Origin: Streptococcus gordonii
GTDB lineage: Bacteria; Bacillota; Bacilli; Lactobacillales; Streptococcaceae
Direction: 5' to 3'
Length of the DNA: 64,000 nt
NCBI RefSeq assembly: GCF_001553855.1
Contig: NZ_LQWV01000034.1
Location: 1-64,000 of the forward strand
The notes under the pieces are model-generated. The model was not told where the DNA came from. It searched no databases and saw nothing but the letters and a program-made list of their open reading frames with translations. The position numbers and the translations under genes are program-made. Each line of letters starts with the position of its first letter. The stretch's first letter is position 1. Positions 1 to 7,369 of the stretch are shown here, in pieces.

Positions 1-13
1 CCTGTCTTCCCGA
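1..13 (+). tRNA. tRNA-Pro, 3' end only
   Basis: The first 13 bases match the end of a streptococcal tRNA-Pro: the 3' half of the T stem (cctgt), the acceptor strand cttcccg and discriminator a. The 5' part lies outside the window. The identity rests on the usual streptococcal order (Pro before Met) and on memory of the tRNA-Pro 3' end. Confidence 0.6.
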
Positions 14-19
14 TTGTAT

Positions 20-93
20 GGCGGTGTAGCTCAGCTGGCTAGAGCGTCCGGTTCATACCCGGGAGGTCGGGGGTTCGATCCCCTTCGCCGCTA
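20..93 (+). tRNA. tRNA-Met (CAT), elongator
   Basis: This is a complete cloverleaf. The acceptor ggcggtg pairs with cgccgct (one G-U), the anticodon loop ttCATac is closed by tccgg/ccggg, and the T loop is ttcgatc. No CCA is encoded. Bases 4-5 of the acceptor are G-G, unlike the lysidine-type Ile2 tRNA that follows, so this is taken as the elongator Met tRNA. Confidence 0.85.
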
Positions 94-106
94 TAATGAT
101 CTTGTT

Positions 107-180
107 GGACCTTTAGCTCAGCTGGTTAGAGCTCTCGGCTCATAACCGAGTGGTCGTAGGTTCAAGTCCTACAAGGTCCA
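107..180 (+). tRNA. tRNA-Ile2 (CAT, lysidine type), often annotated as Met
   Basis: The acceptor ggacctt/aaggtcc is perfect, the anticodon is CAT, and no CCA is encoded. The C4-G69 and C5-G68 acceptor pairs are the features by which TilS is known to distinguish tRNA-Ile2 from elongator Met, and the sequence resembles Bacillus tRNA-Ile2 from memory. It would then read AUA codons after C34 is modified to lysidine. The alternative label is a second elongator Met. Confidence 0.7.
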
Positions 181-196
181 TGTTTTTTTGTATACT

Positions 197-286
197 GGAG
201 GATTACCCAAGTCCGGCTGAAGGGAACGGTCTTGAAAACCGTCAGGCGTGTAAAAGCGTGCGTGGGTTCGAATCCCACATCCTCCT
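197..286 (+). tRNA. tRNA-Ser (TGA)
   Basis: This class II tRNA has a long variable arm. The acceptor ggaggat pairs with atcctcc, and the anticodon TGA sits in the loop cttgaaa. No CCA is encoded. Confidence 0.9.
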
Positions 287-305
287 TTTAGTTGAATAAT
301 AGTAT

Positions 306-379
<74 letters not shown>

Positions 380-382
380 TAA

Positions 383-455
383 GGCTCGGTAGCTCAGTTG
401 GTAGAGCAATGGATTGAAGCTCCATGTGTCGGCGGTTCGATTCCGTCTCGCGCCA
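383..455 (+). tRNA. tRNA-Phe (GAA)
   Basis: The anticodon loop is ttGAAgc, closed by atgga/tccat, and the T arm is ggcgg-ttcgatt-ccgtc. The acceptor ggctcgg/tcgcgcc pairs except for a T4-C69 mismatch. No CCA is encoded. Confidence 0.9.
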
Positions 456-468
456 TATTTTTGAATAA

Positions 469-539
469 GCGGGTGTAGTTTAGTGGTAAAACTACAGCCT
501 TCCAAGCTGTTGTCGCGAGTTCGATTCTCGTCACCCGCT
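469..539 (+). tRNA. tRNA-Gly (TCC)
   Basis: The acceptor gcgggtg pairs perfectly with cacccgc, and the anticodon TCC lies in loop ctTCCaa. The molecule is 71 nt with no encoded CCA. Confidence 0.92.
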
Positions 540-574
540 TTGAACGAAAGGTTCATACCAAGTTTTTATAACTT

Positions 575-648
<74 letters not shown>

Positions 649-658
649 TTTTATAGTT

Positions 659-746
659 GGAGAATTACTCAAGAGGCTGAAGAGGACGGTTTGCTAAATC
701 GTTAGGTCGGGTAACTGGCGCGGGGGTTCGAATCCCCCATTCTCCG
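659..746 (+). tRNA. tRNA-Ser (GCT)
   Basis: This class II tRNA has acceptor ggagaat/attctcc, anticodon GCT in loop ttGCTaa and discriminator G. It is the last tRNA of the array; a terminator follows within 10 bases. Confidence 0.92.
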
Positions 747-753
747 TCAATAG

Positions 754-780
754 GGAGTTTAGCATTTGCTATCTCCTTTT
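754..780 (+). terminator. terminator of the tRNA array
   Basis: A stem GGAG + TAGCA pairs with TGCTA + CTCC around a two-base loop and is followed by TTTT. It ends transcription of the tRNA array. Because it covers position 766, an upstream ATG for mreC there is unlikely. Confidence 0.6.
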
Positions 781-813
781 CTTGTACTTTGTTGTGATTT
801 TGTAGGTATTGAG

Positions 814-1629
814 ATGAAAAAATTTAAAAAATCAAGATTAATTGTAATGATCATTGTGTTAATTTTAACTGCTTCAGCTTTGTTACTTTCTACTTATTCT
901 ACTTGGTTTGTAAATGGAACATCAAATGTTTTAAGCCTTGTTGATAATGTTTTGTCAAAGCCATTTCATTTACTTAGTGATGTGAAAAGTGATTTAGAAA
1001 ATTTGGTTAATACTTATCATGAGAATGAAGAGTTAAAAGCTACTTTAAATGAAATTGATTCAGCGTCAAATGAAGTTTCAGATTTAAAGGAAGAAAATGC
1101 TCAACTTCGAGAAATGCTTGATATGAAGAATTCTATTAAAAGTGATGTGAAACTATCCGCTGATGTTATTGCTCGTACTCCAGCTTCATGGTCTAATGAG
1201 TTGACAGTTAATGTAGGATCAGAAAATAAAGTAGCTTCAACTATGCTTGTTGTTGCTAACGGTGGCTTGATTGGAAGTGTTGATCAAGTGAATGAACATT
1301 CTAGTCGAATTAGTTTATTAACGAATAAAAAAAATAACGAAAATATATCTGTTAGAATACAAAGTGGCTCAAAAACAATTTATGGTATTATTGTAGGTTA
1401 TGACGAAAAAAAGTCAGCATTTATTGTTAGTCAGCTGAATACTTCTGATGAGATCAAAGAGGGATCAAAAGTGGTTACAAGTGGCTTGGGATCTTATACA
1501 GTTGCGAATATTTCTGTTGGGAAGGTATCTTCTGTAGCTTCAAGTAGTGACTATTTGATAAAAGAGGTATATATTAAGCCAAGTGCTGATTTTTCTGACA
1601 TTCGTGTTGTAACATTGGTGGGGAACTGA
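814..1629 (+). CDS. mreC: rod shape-determining protein MreC
   Basis: MreC is a membrane-anchored component of the peripheral (elongation) peptidoglycan machinery; in ovococci it works with MreD, RodZ and the PBP2b/RodA group. The 271-aa product has a cytoplasmic basic stub, one membrane helix at about residues 8-30, a coiled coil at about 55-100 (repeated E/L/K heptads) and a beta-rich extracellular C-terminal domain with the MreC-type GLIGxVxxV motif. I chose the ATG at 814 because the in-frame ATG at 766 lies inside the tRNA terminator. mreD follows one base after the stop, so the two form one operon. Confidence 0.9.
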   Translation: MKKFKKSRLIVMIIVLILTASALLLSTYSTWFVNGTSNVLSLVDNVLSKPFHLLSDVKSDLENLVNTYHENEELKATLNEIDSASNEVSDLKEENAQLREMLDMKNSIKSDVKLSADVIARTPASWSNELTVNVGSENKVASTMLVVANGGLIGSVDQVNEHSSRISLLTNKKNNENISVRIQSGSKTIYGIIVGYDEKKSAFIVSQLNTSDEIKEGSKVVTSGLGSYTVANISVGKVSSVASSSDYLIKEVYIKPSADFSDIRVVTLVGN

Positions 1630-1630
1630 T

Positions 1631-2131
1631 ATGCGACTTTTTAGACAACATGTGGGTATACCGCTCTTATTGCTTTTTTTAATGTTATTAGATGGCCAGA
1701 TTTCAACCCTAATTGCTTCTTTTTTACCTATAAGATTCCATTTAGTTTGCCATTTGGTGTTGATTTTTCTGCTATTTATTTCAGTAGAAGTATCTGATGT
1801 AACAGCATTTACAATATTCTTAGTGATAGGTATTCTTTATGATGCTTACTATTTTCATGTAATTGGAATTGCCACATTATTACTTCCTCTATTGAGTGTA
1901 TTAGTCAATAAATATAATACAATTATGATGGGCAATAAAATCACTAGATTCTTGTCCGTTTTAATACTGGTATTCTTGTTTGAATTTGTTTCTTTTTTAT
2001 TAGCTAATCTAGTTTCTTTAACTAGTATGGAAATAAGTACTTTTATAGTGTATAGTTTAGCTCCGACAATGGTGCTTAATTCCCTGCTTTTACTAATTTT
2101 GCAACCAGTTTTGGAAAAAGTTTATTTATGA
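1631..2131 (+). CDS. mreD: rod shape-determining protein MreD
   Basis: This is a 166-aa, almost wholly hydrophobic protein with about five membrane helices, matching the size and profile of MreD. It begins one base after mreC and is presumably translationally coupled to it. MreD partners MreC in directing lateral or peripheral wall synthesis. Sequence conservation in MreD is weak, so the call rests on hydrophobicity, length and position after mreC and before pcsB, an arrangement known in streptococci. Confidence 0.88.
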   Translation: MRLFRQHVGIPLLLLFLMLLDGQISTLIASFLPIRFHLVCHLVLIFLLFISVEVSDVTAFTIFLVIGILYDAYYFHVIGIATLLLPLLSVLVNKYNTIMMGNKITRFLSVLILVFLFEFVSFLLANLVSLTSMEISTFIVYSLAPTMVLNSLLLLILQPVLEKVYL

Positions 2132-2151
2132 TAAAAAAGAAGAAATAAAAA

Positions 2152-2195
2152 TGTAATAAAGGCGTAACATATTCTACGTCTTTTTCTGTTATACT
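2152..2195 (+). promoter_or_regulatory. pcsB promoter with WalR (VicR)-like direct repeat
   Basis: At 2152-2168 there is TGTAAT-N5-CGTAAC, one base off the WalR/VicR consensus TGTWAH-N5-TGTWAH. A good -10 (TATACT, 2190-2195) lies 21 bases downstream, while the -35 position has no consensus hexamer, as expected for an activator-dependent promoter. pcsB is the best-known VicR target in streptococci. Confidence 0.6.
2160..2186 (+). terminator. terminator of mreCD
   Basis: A 6-bp stem GGCGTA/TACGTC with an 8-base loop is followed by TTTTT. It overlaps the WalR-like repeat, so the same DNA serves both ends of two transcripts. Confidence 0.5.
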
Positions 2196-2230
2196 TATTA
2201 TTATCTTATTGGATAGGAGTAGAATTATTT

Positions 2231-3418
2231 ATGAAGAAAAAAATTATCACTTCGATGTTATTAAGTGCTTTGGTTCTTACTCAAGGTGCTAGTCTAGTGA
2301 ATGTGCATGCCGATACAACAGATGACAAGATCGCTGCACAGAACAATAAAATTAATAGCTTAAATGCTCAACAACAAGCTGCACAAGCTCAAGTTGATCA
2401 AATTCAAAGTCAAGTATCAGCAATTAAATCACAACAAGAAAAGCTTCAAGCTGAAAACGAAAAGTTAACAGCAGAATCTGAAAAACTTTCAGCTGAAATC
2501 GATGAATTGTCAAAAAACATTGTAGCACGTAATGAGTCATTAGCAAACCAAGCTCGTAGCGCTCAAACAAGTGGAACTGTTACAAGCTATATTAATACGA
2601 TTGTTAACTCAAGCTCTATCACTGAAGCAATTTCACGTGTGACAGCTATGAATGAAATCATCTCCGCAAACAATAAAATGTTGGAACAACAAAAAGCGGA
2701 TAAAGAAGCAATTGCTGAGAAACAAATTGCTAATAACGAAGCAATCAACACAGTTATTGCTAACCAACAAACCTTGGCTGATGATGCTCAAGCGTTGTCA
2801 ACTAAAGAAGCTGAATTGAAGGTTGCACAAATCAATCTTGCAGCTGAAAAAGCAAGTGCCGAAGGTGAGAAAAATTCTCTTTTAGAACAAAAAGCAGCAG
2901 CACAAAAAGCAGCTGAAGCAGCAGCAGCTGAAGCAGCTTACCGTTCACAACAAGCTTCTCAGCTTCAAGCAATTCAAGCATCTGGTAATACAAACCTCTC
3001 AGCACAAATACAAGCTGTTTCTGGAGGTACTCCTGCTGCAGCAGCACCTGCACCAGCAGCGGCAGTGTCTAATGTATCTTATTCTTCAGACGCTTCTACT
3101 TACCCTGTTGGTCAGTGTACTTGGGGAGCTAAAACATTGGCACCTTGGGCTGGTAACTACTGGGGTAATGGTGGTCAATGGGCAGCAAGTGCAGCAGCGG
3201 CAGGCTTCCGTGTAGGTTCTCAACCACAAGTTGGAGCGATTGCATGTTGGACTGATGGTGGTTATGGACACGTGGCTGTAGTAACAGCAGTTCAGTCTTC
3301 AACTAGCATTCAAGTATCAGAAGCTAACTATCTTGGTCAACAATCAATTGGTAACTACCGTGGTTGGTTTGACCCAACAACTGCACAAGGTACAGTAAGT
3401 TACATTTATCCAAATTAA
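2231..3418 (+). CDS. pcsB: PcsB, essential cell-division peptidoglycan hydrolase
   Basis: PcsB is secreted and splits septal peptidoglycan for daughter-cell separation when activated by FtsEX. The 395-aa protein has a signal peptide (about 1-27, ending ...NVHA), a long coiled-coil domain at about 30-260 rich in Q/K/E/A heptads, an Ala/Pro linker, and a C-terminal CHAP amidase/endopeptidase domain from Tyr291 to the end. Cys296 (in YPVGQC) and His347 (in GYGHVAV) are the likely catalytic pair. It is transcribed alone from a WalR-type promoter and closed by a terminator at 3428. A second protein in this window (15110-16759) carries a near-identical CHAP domain. Confidence 0.95.
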   Translation: MKKKIITSMLLSALVLTQGASLVNVHADTTDDKIAAQNNKINSLNAQQQAAQAQVDQIQSQVSAIKSQQEKLQAENEKLTAESEKLSAEIDELSKNIVARNESLANQARSAQTSGTVTSYINTIVNSSSITEAISRVTAMNEIISANNKMLEQQKADKEAIAEKQIANNEAINTVIANQQTLADDAQALSTKEAELKVAQINLAAEKASAEGEKNSLLEQKAAAQKAAEAAAAEAAYRSQQASQLQAIQASGNTNLSAQIQAVSGGTPAAAAPAPAAAVSNVSYSSDASTYPVGQCTWGAKTLAPWAGNYWGNGGQWAASAAAAGFRVGSQPQVGAIACWTDGGYGHVAVVTAVQSSTSIQVSEANYLGQQSIGNYRGWFDPTTAQGTVSYIYPN

Positions 3419-3427
3419 TAAATTTAG

Positions 3428-3452
3428 AAGGTTGGAATTTCCAACCTTTTTA
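3428..3452 (+). terminator. terminator of pcsB
   Basis: A perfect stem AAGGTTGGA/TCCAACCTT with a three-base loop runs into TTTTTAT. Confidence 0.85.
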
Positions 3453-3519
3453 TATTTAGCACAAGATTAAGTATTTGTAAGACTATTCAAATATTTTTTG
3501 TAAAACGCTTTATTCTAAA

Positions 3520-3548
3520 TTGAAATATTCCTTAAAAAGGGTTAAAAT
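3520..3548 (+). promoter_or_regulatory. sigma-A promoter of prs
   Basis: TTGAAA (3520-3525), a 17-base spacer and TAAAAT (3543-3548) lie 30 bases before the prs start. Confidence 0.6.
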
Positions 3549-3577
3549 GTAAATGGAATAAATTTTCGGAGGCAAAC

Positions 3578-4543
3578 ATGTCATTTTCTGATTTAAAGCT
3601 CTTTGCTCTTTCTTCTAACCAAGAGTTGGCCAAGCGGGTAGCCAAAGGGATAGGAATGGAGCTTGGAAAGTCGACGGTACGTCAGTTTTCGGATGGGGAG
3701 ATTCAAGTCAATATTGAAGAATCAATTCGAGGCAAGCATGTTTTTATTTTGCAGTCAACGAGTTCACCTGTTAACGATAATTTGATGGAGATTTTGATTA
3801 TGGTGGATGCACTTAAACGAGCAAGTGCAGAATCTATCAATGTGGTTATGCCTTACTATGGTTATGCTAGACAAGACCGTAAGGCCCGTGCTCGTGAACC
3901 AATTACTTCAAAATTAGTAGCAAATATGCTAGAAATTGCTGGTGTTGATCGTTTGCTGACAATTGATTTACATGCTTCACAGATTCAAGGTTTCTTTGAC
4001 ATTCCAGTCGATCATTTAATGGGTGCGCCTCTCATTGCTAATTACTTTGAACGTCGTGGAATGATTGGAAGTGATTATGTTGTAGTGAGTCCTGACCATG
4101 GTGGTGTCTCACGTGCTAGAAAATTAGCGGAATTTCTAAAAACACCGATTGCTATTATTGATAAACGTCGTAGTGTAGATAAGATGAACACTAGTGAAGT
4201 CATGAATATTATTGGTAATGTTAAGGGCAAAACCTGTATTTTGATTGATGATATGATTGATACTGCAGGAACCATCTGTCACGCAGCAGATGCCTTAGCT
4301 GAAGCAGGTGCAGTTGATGTGTACGCTAGCTGTACTCACCCAGTCCTATCTGGTCCTGCAATGGAAAATATTCAGAAATCTGCTATCAAGAAATTAGTTG
4401 TTTTGGATACAATCTATCTTCCGCAAGAACGTTTAATTGATAAGATTGAGCAGATTTCTATTGCTGATCTTCTTTCAGAAGCAATTATTCGTATCCATGA
4501 AAAACGTCCTCTTTCTCCTTTGTTTGAAATTGGCAAAAATTAA
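3578..4543 (+). CDS. prs: ribose-phosphate pyrophosphokinase (PRPP synthetase)
   Basis: This enzyme makes phosphoribosyl pyrophosphate from ribose 5-phosphate and ATP, the shared precursor for purine, pyrimidine, His, Trp and NAD synthesis. The 321-aa length is typical of class I enzymes. Visible signatures are the DGE(I)xV ATP region near residue 40, a [18 protein letters not shown] segment near 130, and the PRPP-binding loop [11 protein letters not shown] near 220. The start has a good GGAGG site (cggaggcaaac-ATG). It has its own promoter and terminator. The purD-purE-purK-purB genes further along would use its product. Confidence 0.96.
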   Translation: MSFSDLKLFALSSNQELAKRVAKGIGMELGKSTVRQFSDGEIQVNIEESIRGKHVFILQSTSSPVNDNLMEILIMVDALKRASAESINVVMPYYGYARQDRKARAREPITSKLVANMLEIAGVDRLLTIDLHASQIQGFFDIPVDHLMGAPLIANYFERRGMIGSDYVVVSPDHGGVSRARKLAEFLKTPIAIIDKRRSVDKMNTSEVMNIIGNVKGKTCILIDDMIDTAGTICHAADALAEAGAVDVYASCTHPVLSGPAMENIQKSAIKKLVVLDTIYLPQERLIDKIEQISIADLLSEAIIRIHEKRPLSPLFEIGKN

Positions 4544-4583
4544 TATTATAAAAATGTTACAATATTACACATTTCTGAAATGC

Positions 4584-4617
4584 TTCCCCCTGACCACAAG
4601 ATAAGGGGGATTTTTTA
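4584..4617 (+). terminator. terminator of prs
   Basis: The stem TCCCCCT/AGGGGGA with an 11-13 base loop is followed by TTTTTTATT. Confidence 0.85.
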
Positions 4618-4619
4618 TT

Positions 4620-4635
4620 GAAACGAAGCCGTTTC
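4620..4635. promoter_or_regulatory. inverted repeat upstream of abpA, candidate operator
   Basis: GAAACG-AAGC-CGTTTC is a perfect 6-bp inverted repeat 38 bases before the abpA -35. It resembles a catabolite-responsive element in base content, but the spacing of the half-sites differs from the usual cre. abpA of S. gordonii is reported to respond to a CcpA homologue (RegG), so this is a reasonable but unproven candidate. Confidence 0.3.
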
Positions 4636-4672
4636 TACCATATGATGAATTTCAAAATAATAAAAAAAACTA

Positions 4673-4701
4673 TTGACAAAAATAGGGCAAATATATATAA
4701 T
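4673..4701 (+). promoter_or_regulatory. strong sigma-A promoter of abpA
   Basis: A perfect TTGACA (4673-4678), 17-base spacer and perfect TATAAT (4696-4701) fit a highly expressed surface protein. Just downstream lies the palindrome GTAACTC-C-GAGTTAC (4709-4723), a candidate operator or 5'-end hairpin. Confidence 0.85.
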
Positions 4702-4720
4702 ATAGGTAGTAACTCCGAGT

Positions 4721-4728
4721 TACGAATA
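4721..4728 (+). promoter_or_regulatory. perfect ComX-type box (TACGAATA) in the abpA leader
   Basis: The octamer TACGAATA is the streptococcal ComX (SigX) promoter core. Here it overlaps the right arm of the palindrome and lies 31 bases before the abpA ATG, downstream of the sigma-A start site. A ComX transcript could start near 4736, still upstream of the ribosome site. No obvious T-rich element precedes it, so it may be fortuitous. Confidence 0.35.
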
Positions 4729-4759
4729 ATTTTTTTAAAAAGAAAAAGGAGATAAAACG

Positions 4760-5347
4760 ATGAAAAAAGTTTTATTGTCAAGCGTGGTAGCACTTACATT
4801 ATTTGCAGCTGCAGCACCAGTTTTCTCTGCTGATGAAGCTACTGATGCAGCTCGTAAAAACGACGGCGCATACTACCTTCAAACTCAATTCACAAATGCT
4901 GATAAAGTAAACGAATACTTGGCTCAACATGATGGTGAAATCCGTGCAGAAGCTGCTGCAGATCCAGCAGTAGTAGCTGCTAAAGCTGCTCTTGATGCAG
5001 TTGAAGGTGGAAGCCACAATTATGGTGAAGTTAAAGCAGCTTATGAAGCAGCATTCAACAACGCTTTCAACGCTGTACGTAACAAATATGTACAACAATT
5101 CCAAGCTACATACAACAACGCTACAGAACAAGAAGGCAAAACATACATCCAAGGTGAAACTCCTGAACAAGCTAACGCTCGTTACTTGAAACGTGTTGGT
5201 GCAGCTAACAACCAAAACCCAGCTGCAGAAGACAAAGGAGCTACTACTCCTGCTTCTAAAGAAGAAGCTAAAAAATCAGAAGCTGCTGCTAAAAACGCAG
5301 GTAAAGCTGCTGGTAAAGCACTTCCAAAAACTTCAGCAGTTAAATAA
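4760..5347 (+). CDS. abpA: amylase-binding protein A (AbpA)
   Basis: AbpA is a small secreted and surface-linked protein that captures salivary alpha-amylase on oral streptococci. The 195-aa product has a classical signal peptide (about 1-24, ...APVFSA), a helical Ala-rich middle, and an Ala/Lys tail ending LPKTSAVK (LPKTS at 188-192). That tail resembles a sortase motif but lacks the hydrophobic helix and charged tail of normal LPxTG anchors. Length, N-terminus and tail agree with S. gordonii AbpA as I remember it. It has a consensus promoter, an AAAGGAG site 8 bases before the ATG and strongly biased codons (high expression). srtB follows after a hairpin. Confidence 0.93.
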   Translation: MKKVLLSSVVALTLFAAAAPVFSADEATDAARKNDGAYYLQTQFTNADKVNEYLAQHDGEIRAEAAADPAVVAAKAALDAVEGGSHNYGEVKAAYEAAFNNAFNAVRNKYVQQFQATYNNATEQEGKTYIQGETPEQANARYLKRVGAANNQNPAAEDKGATTPASKEEAKKSEAAAKNAGKAAGKALPKTSAVK

Positions 5348-5371
5348 TTCTTTATTGATACTGATGTAAAC

Positions 5372-5405
5372 AATATCACTGGGCCATTGGTTCAGTGATA
5401 TTTTC
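5372..5405 (+). terminator. terminator between abpA and srtB
   Basis: A perfect 10-bp stem AATATCACTG/CAGTGATATT with an 11-base loop is followed by a short TTTTC. No promoter is evident between it and srtB, so it probably lowers, rather than blocks, expression of the sortase relative to its substrate. Confidence 0.75.
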
Positions 5406-5434
5406 TTAGAAAAAATGGGGAATACTTAAATATT

Positions 5435-6292
5435 ATGAGTCAAAATGCTAAAAGACAGACTAAGAAGGCTCCAAATAAGAATTTAAAACTATTTGGTGCT
5501 TTATTAGGTATCATTGTTGTTGCTGTTGCAACTGCAATGCTGATTTTTAATCCATTTAAGTCAGCGCCTAAGTCGAATACGACTGCTTCTACTAGTCAAG
5601 TAACAAAAAGCTCTACAAAGAATACTTATCAACCAAGCAAGGAAGAAAAAGAGTATTTAGCCAAGCGCTTTGCAGATTTAAAGGCTATTAATAGTGAAGC
5701 TATTGCTTATGTTTATGCTCCAGGTACAAAATTAGATGAACCTGTTGTACAGACGAAAGACAATTCTACTTATCTTGATAAAACCTTTGAAGGCGGGAAT
5801 GAGCCTTACATGGGGACAGTCTTTATGGACACAGATAATAAGAAAGACTTTAGTGATCGCTTGACTTGGCTCTTTGGTCATGCTCGTGGAAGTAAAGTAG
5901 CGGACAATCGTATGTTTAACGATGTCAACTTCTATGACAATCAGGAATTTTTCGATCAGCACAAGTATGTTGTTGTTGAAACACCTGAGCGTAAGTTCTA
6001 CTATGAAGCAATGGGCTTGGTTATTGTACCAGAGGAGACTGCTTTCTATCGGACTAGCTTCGATGGAGATAAGGACTTTACAGATCAGCTGAGCAGTATC
6101 TATGAAGCGTCTAGGACAAAGAATAAGGACATTAAGGTAAAAGCAAGTGATAAATATCTTGTGTTATCAACCTGTCGTGAAGAGGATGAGACAATTCGTT
6201 CTAACCTCTACTTACGTCAGATTCCAGATTCTGAAATGAGTGATTTCCTTGCGAAACATGGGTCAGAATTGACATACACTCCTACTAGATAG
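5435..6292 (+). CDS. srtB: sortase SrtB linked to AbpA
   Basis: Sortases are membrane transpeptidases that cleave a sorting motif and join surface proteins to peptidoglycan. This 285-aa protein has a basic N-terminus, a membrane helix at about 18-38, a Ser/Thr linker and a sortase domain with His149 (LFGHARG), Cys247 (VLSTCREE) and Arg255 (TIRSN) as the catalytic triad. The class B look and its position directly after abpA match the S. gordonii SrtB reported to process AbpA. The ribosome site (GGGGA, 13 bases upstream) is weak and follows a hairpin, which suggests low expression. Confidence 0.9.
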   Translation: MSQNAKRQTKKAPNKNLKLFGALLGIIVVAVATAMLIFNPFKSAPKSNTTASTSQVTKSSTKNTYQPSKEEKEYLAKRFADLKAINSEAIAYVYAPGTKLDEPVVQTKDNSTYLDKTFEGGNEPYMGTVFMDTDNKKDFSDRLTWLFGHARGSKVADNRMFNDVNFYDNQEFFDQHKYVVVETPERKFYYEAMGLVIVPEETAFYRTSFDGDKDFTDQLSSIYEASRTKNKDIKVKASDKYLVLSTCREEDETIRSNLYLRQIPDSEMSDFLAKHGSELTYTPTR

Positions 6293-6302
6293 GCTATTAA
6301 AG

Positions 6303-6328
6303 AGGCGGAATTTATTTTCGCCTTTTTT
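6303..6328 (+). terminator. terminator of srtB
   Basis: The stem AGGCGGAA/TTTTCGCCT with an internal AT loop is followed by TTTTTTAT. Confidence 0.7.
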
Positions 6329-6370
6329 ATATTTTTTAAACATGTTATAATGGGATCAGAGGTGGACACT

Positions 6371-7030
6371 ATGATTAAAAATTTGGTTTTTGATTTAGGA
6401 AATGTTTTGATTGAGTGGAATCCAGATAAGATATTCAGGCATTTTGAAGCGGATGAAATGCGACGACAATCCCTGAGAGAAGCGATTTTTGATTCACACC
6501 TATGGCACCAAACGGATTGGGGGTCCTTGTCTTTGTCGGAAGCTTGCAAATTAGCTCAACAGAATCTAGATCCATCTTTTGAAGCTGTAGTTGAAAAAAT
6601 ATTTTTTCACTGGTATGAGGCTGTGGATGTCTACCAAAATTTGCAAGAAAAAATAGAGCAATGGTCAAAGTTAGGCTATCATATTTACATTTTATCAACA
6701 ACCTGTGAGATATTTTATAGGATTGAACAGGCAGGATTATTGCCAATTTTTCCTCTTTTGTCAGGTTATATTCTCTCTTCAGAAGTTAAAGTAGTAAAAC
6801 CTTACAAAAAAATATACCAGGAACTCCTTGAGAAATATAATCTTAAACCAGAAGAGTCGGTCTTTATGGACGACATTCAGGTCAATCTAGATACGGCAAG
6901 GGAAATGGGCTTTGAGACAATATTGGCCAAAAGCGAATTGGAAAATATTGAGGCGTTGGATTGTTTATTACTTTCTAAGGGGATGTTTGGTTCAGTGGGA
7001 TTAAGCACAAATCTTGACATAGAGTCCTGA
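6371..7030 (+). CDS. HAD-superfamily phosphatase (YihX-like)
   Basis: This is a 219-aa soluble HAD hydrolase. The N-terminal FDLGNVLIEW holds the nucleophile Asp8 in the FDLGN form seen in YihX-type sugar-phosphatases rather than the common DxDxT. Motif II is in ILSTT, motif III is the Lys in EVKVVKPYKKIY, and motif IV is FMDDIQVN. YihX dephosphorylates glucose 1-phosphate; whether this protein does so is inference. I chose the ATG at 6371 (MIKNLVFDLGN) over an upstream in-frame ATG at 6350. The promoter of the next operon starts inside its last codons. Confidence 0.8.
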   Translation: MIKNLVFDLGNVLIEWNPDKIFRHFEADEMRRQSLREAIFDSHLWHQTDWGSLSLSEACKLAQQNLDPSFEAVVEKIFFHWYEAVDVYQNLQEKIEQWSKLGYHIYILSTTCEIFYRIEQAGLLPIFPLLSGYILSSEVKVVKPYKKIYQELLEKYNLKPEESVFMDDIQVNLDTAREMGFETILAKSELENIEALDCLLLSKGMFGSVGLSTNLDIES

Positions 7031-7042
7031 TTGCGCTATCAT
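7014..7042 (+). promoter_or_regulatory. promoter of the thiamine-riboswitch operon
   Basis: TTGACA (7014-7019), 17 bases and TATCAT (7037-7042) overlap the end of the HAD gene and sit just upstream of the TPP riboswitch. Confidence 0.7.
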
Positions 7043-7054
7043 AATATACATATA

Positions 7055-7130
7055 TGGGAGTCTGTGTACAGTCTGAGAGGAAGTGTAAACTTCGACCGCA
7101 CCTGATCTGGGTAATGCTAGCGTAGGGAAA
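7055..7130 (+). promoter_or_regulatory. TPP (THI-box) riboswitch
   Basis: The conserved THI-box blocks are all visible: CTGAGA (7073-7078), the ACC/CTGATCTGGGTAATG core (about 7099-7115), and GCTAGCGTAGGGAA (about 7116-7129). It binds thiamine pyrophosphate. A terminator hairpin about 75 bases downstream (7206) provides the likely off switch for the following transporter genes. Confidence 0.95.
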
Positions 7131-7205
7131 AGTATTTGTAAAAACCTTGTGGTTTTACTAAAAGTGGCGAGCGATTCGCCTATCTTTAGGATACTGATGC
7201 ATGCT

Positions 7206-7237
7206 ACACCTTTTCCATATTGGAGAAGGTGTTTTTG
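7206..7237 (+). terminator. riboswitch-controlled terminator
   Basis: The stem CACCTTTTCC/GGAGAAGGTG (one G-U) with a short loop is followed by TTTTTG. It lies between the TPP aptamer and the first gene of the operon. Two smaller hairpins (about 7139-7157 and 7164-7178) lie between it and the aptamer. The remaining 7238-7369 is leader without a gene. Confidence 0.8.
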
Positions 7238-7369
7238 TATGAAGTGCAAGGTTTTTATAAAGAGAGCTTGCGATCTCTTTCATTAGGGAAAGAACGGTCT
7301 GGTTAGTAAATGGAATCGTATCTGTATGCATCATTCTCAGATAGAGTTTGAATGCAGGGAGGTGAAGAG

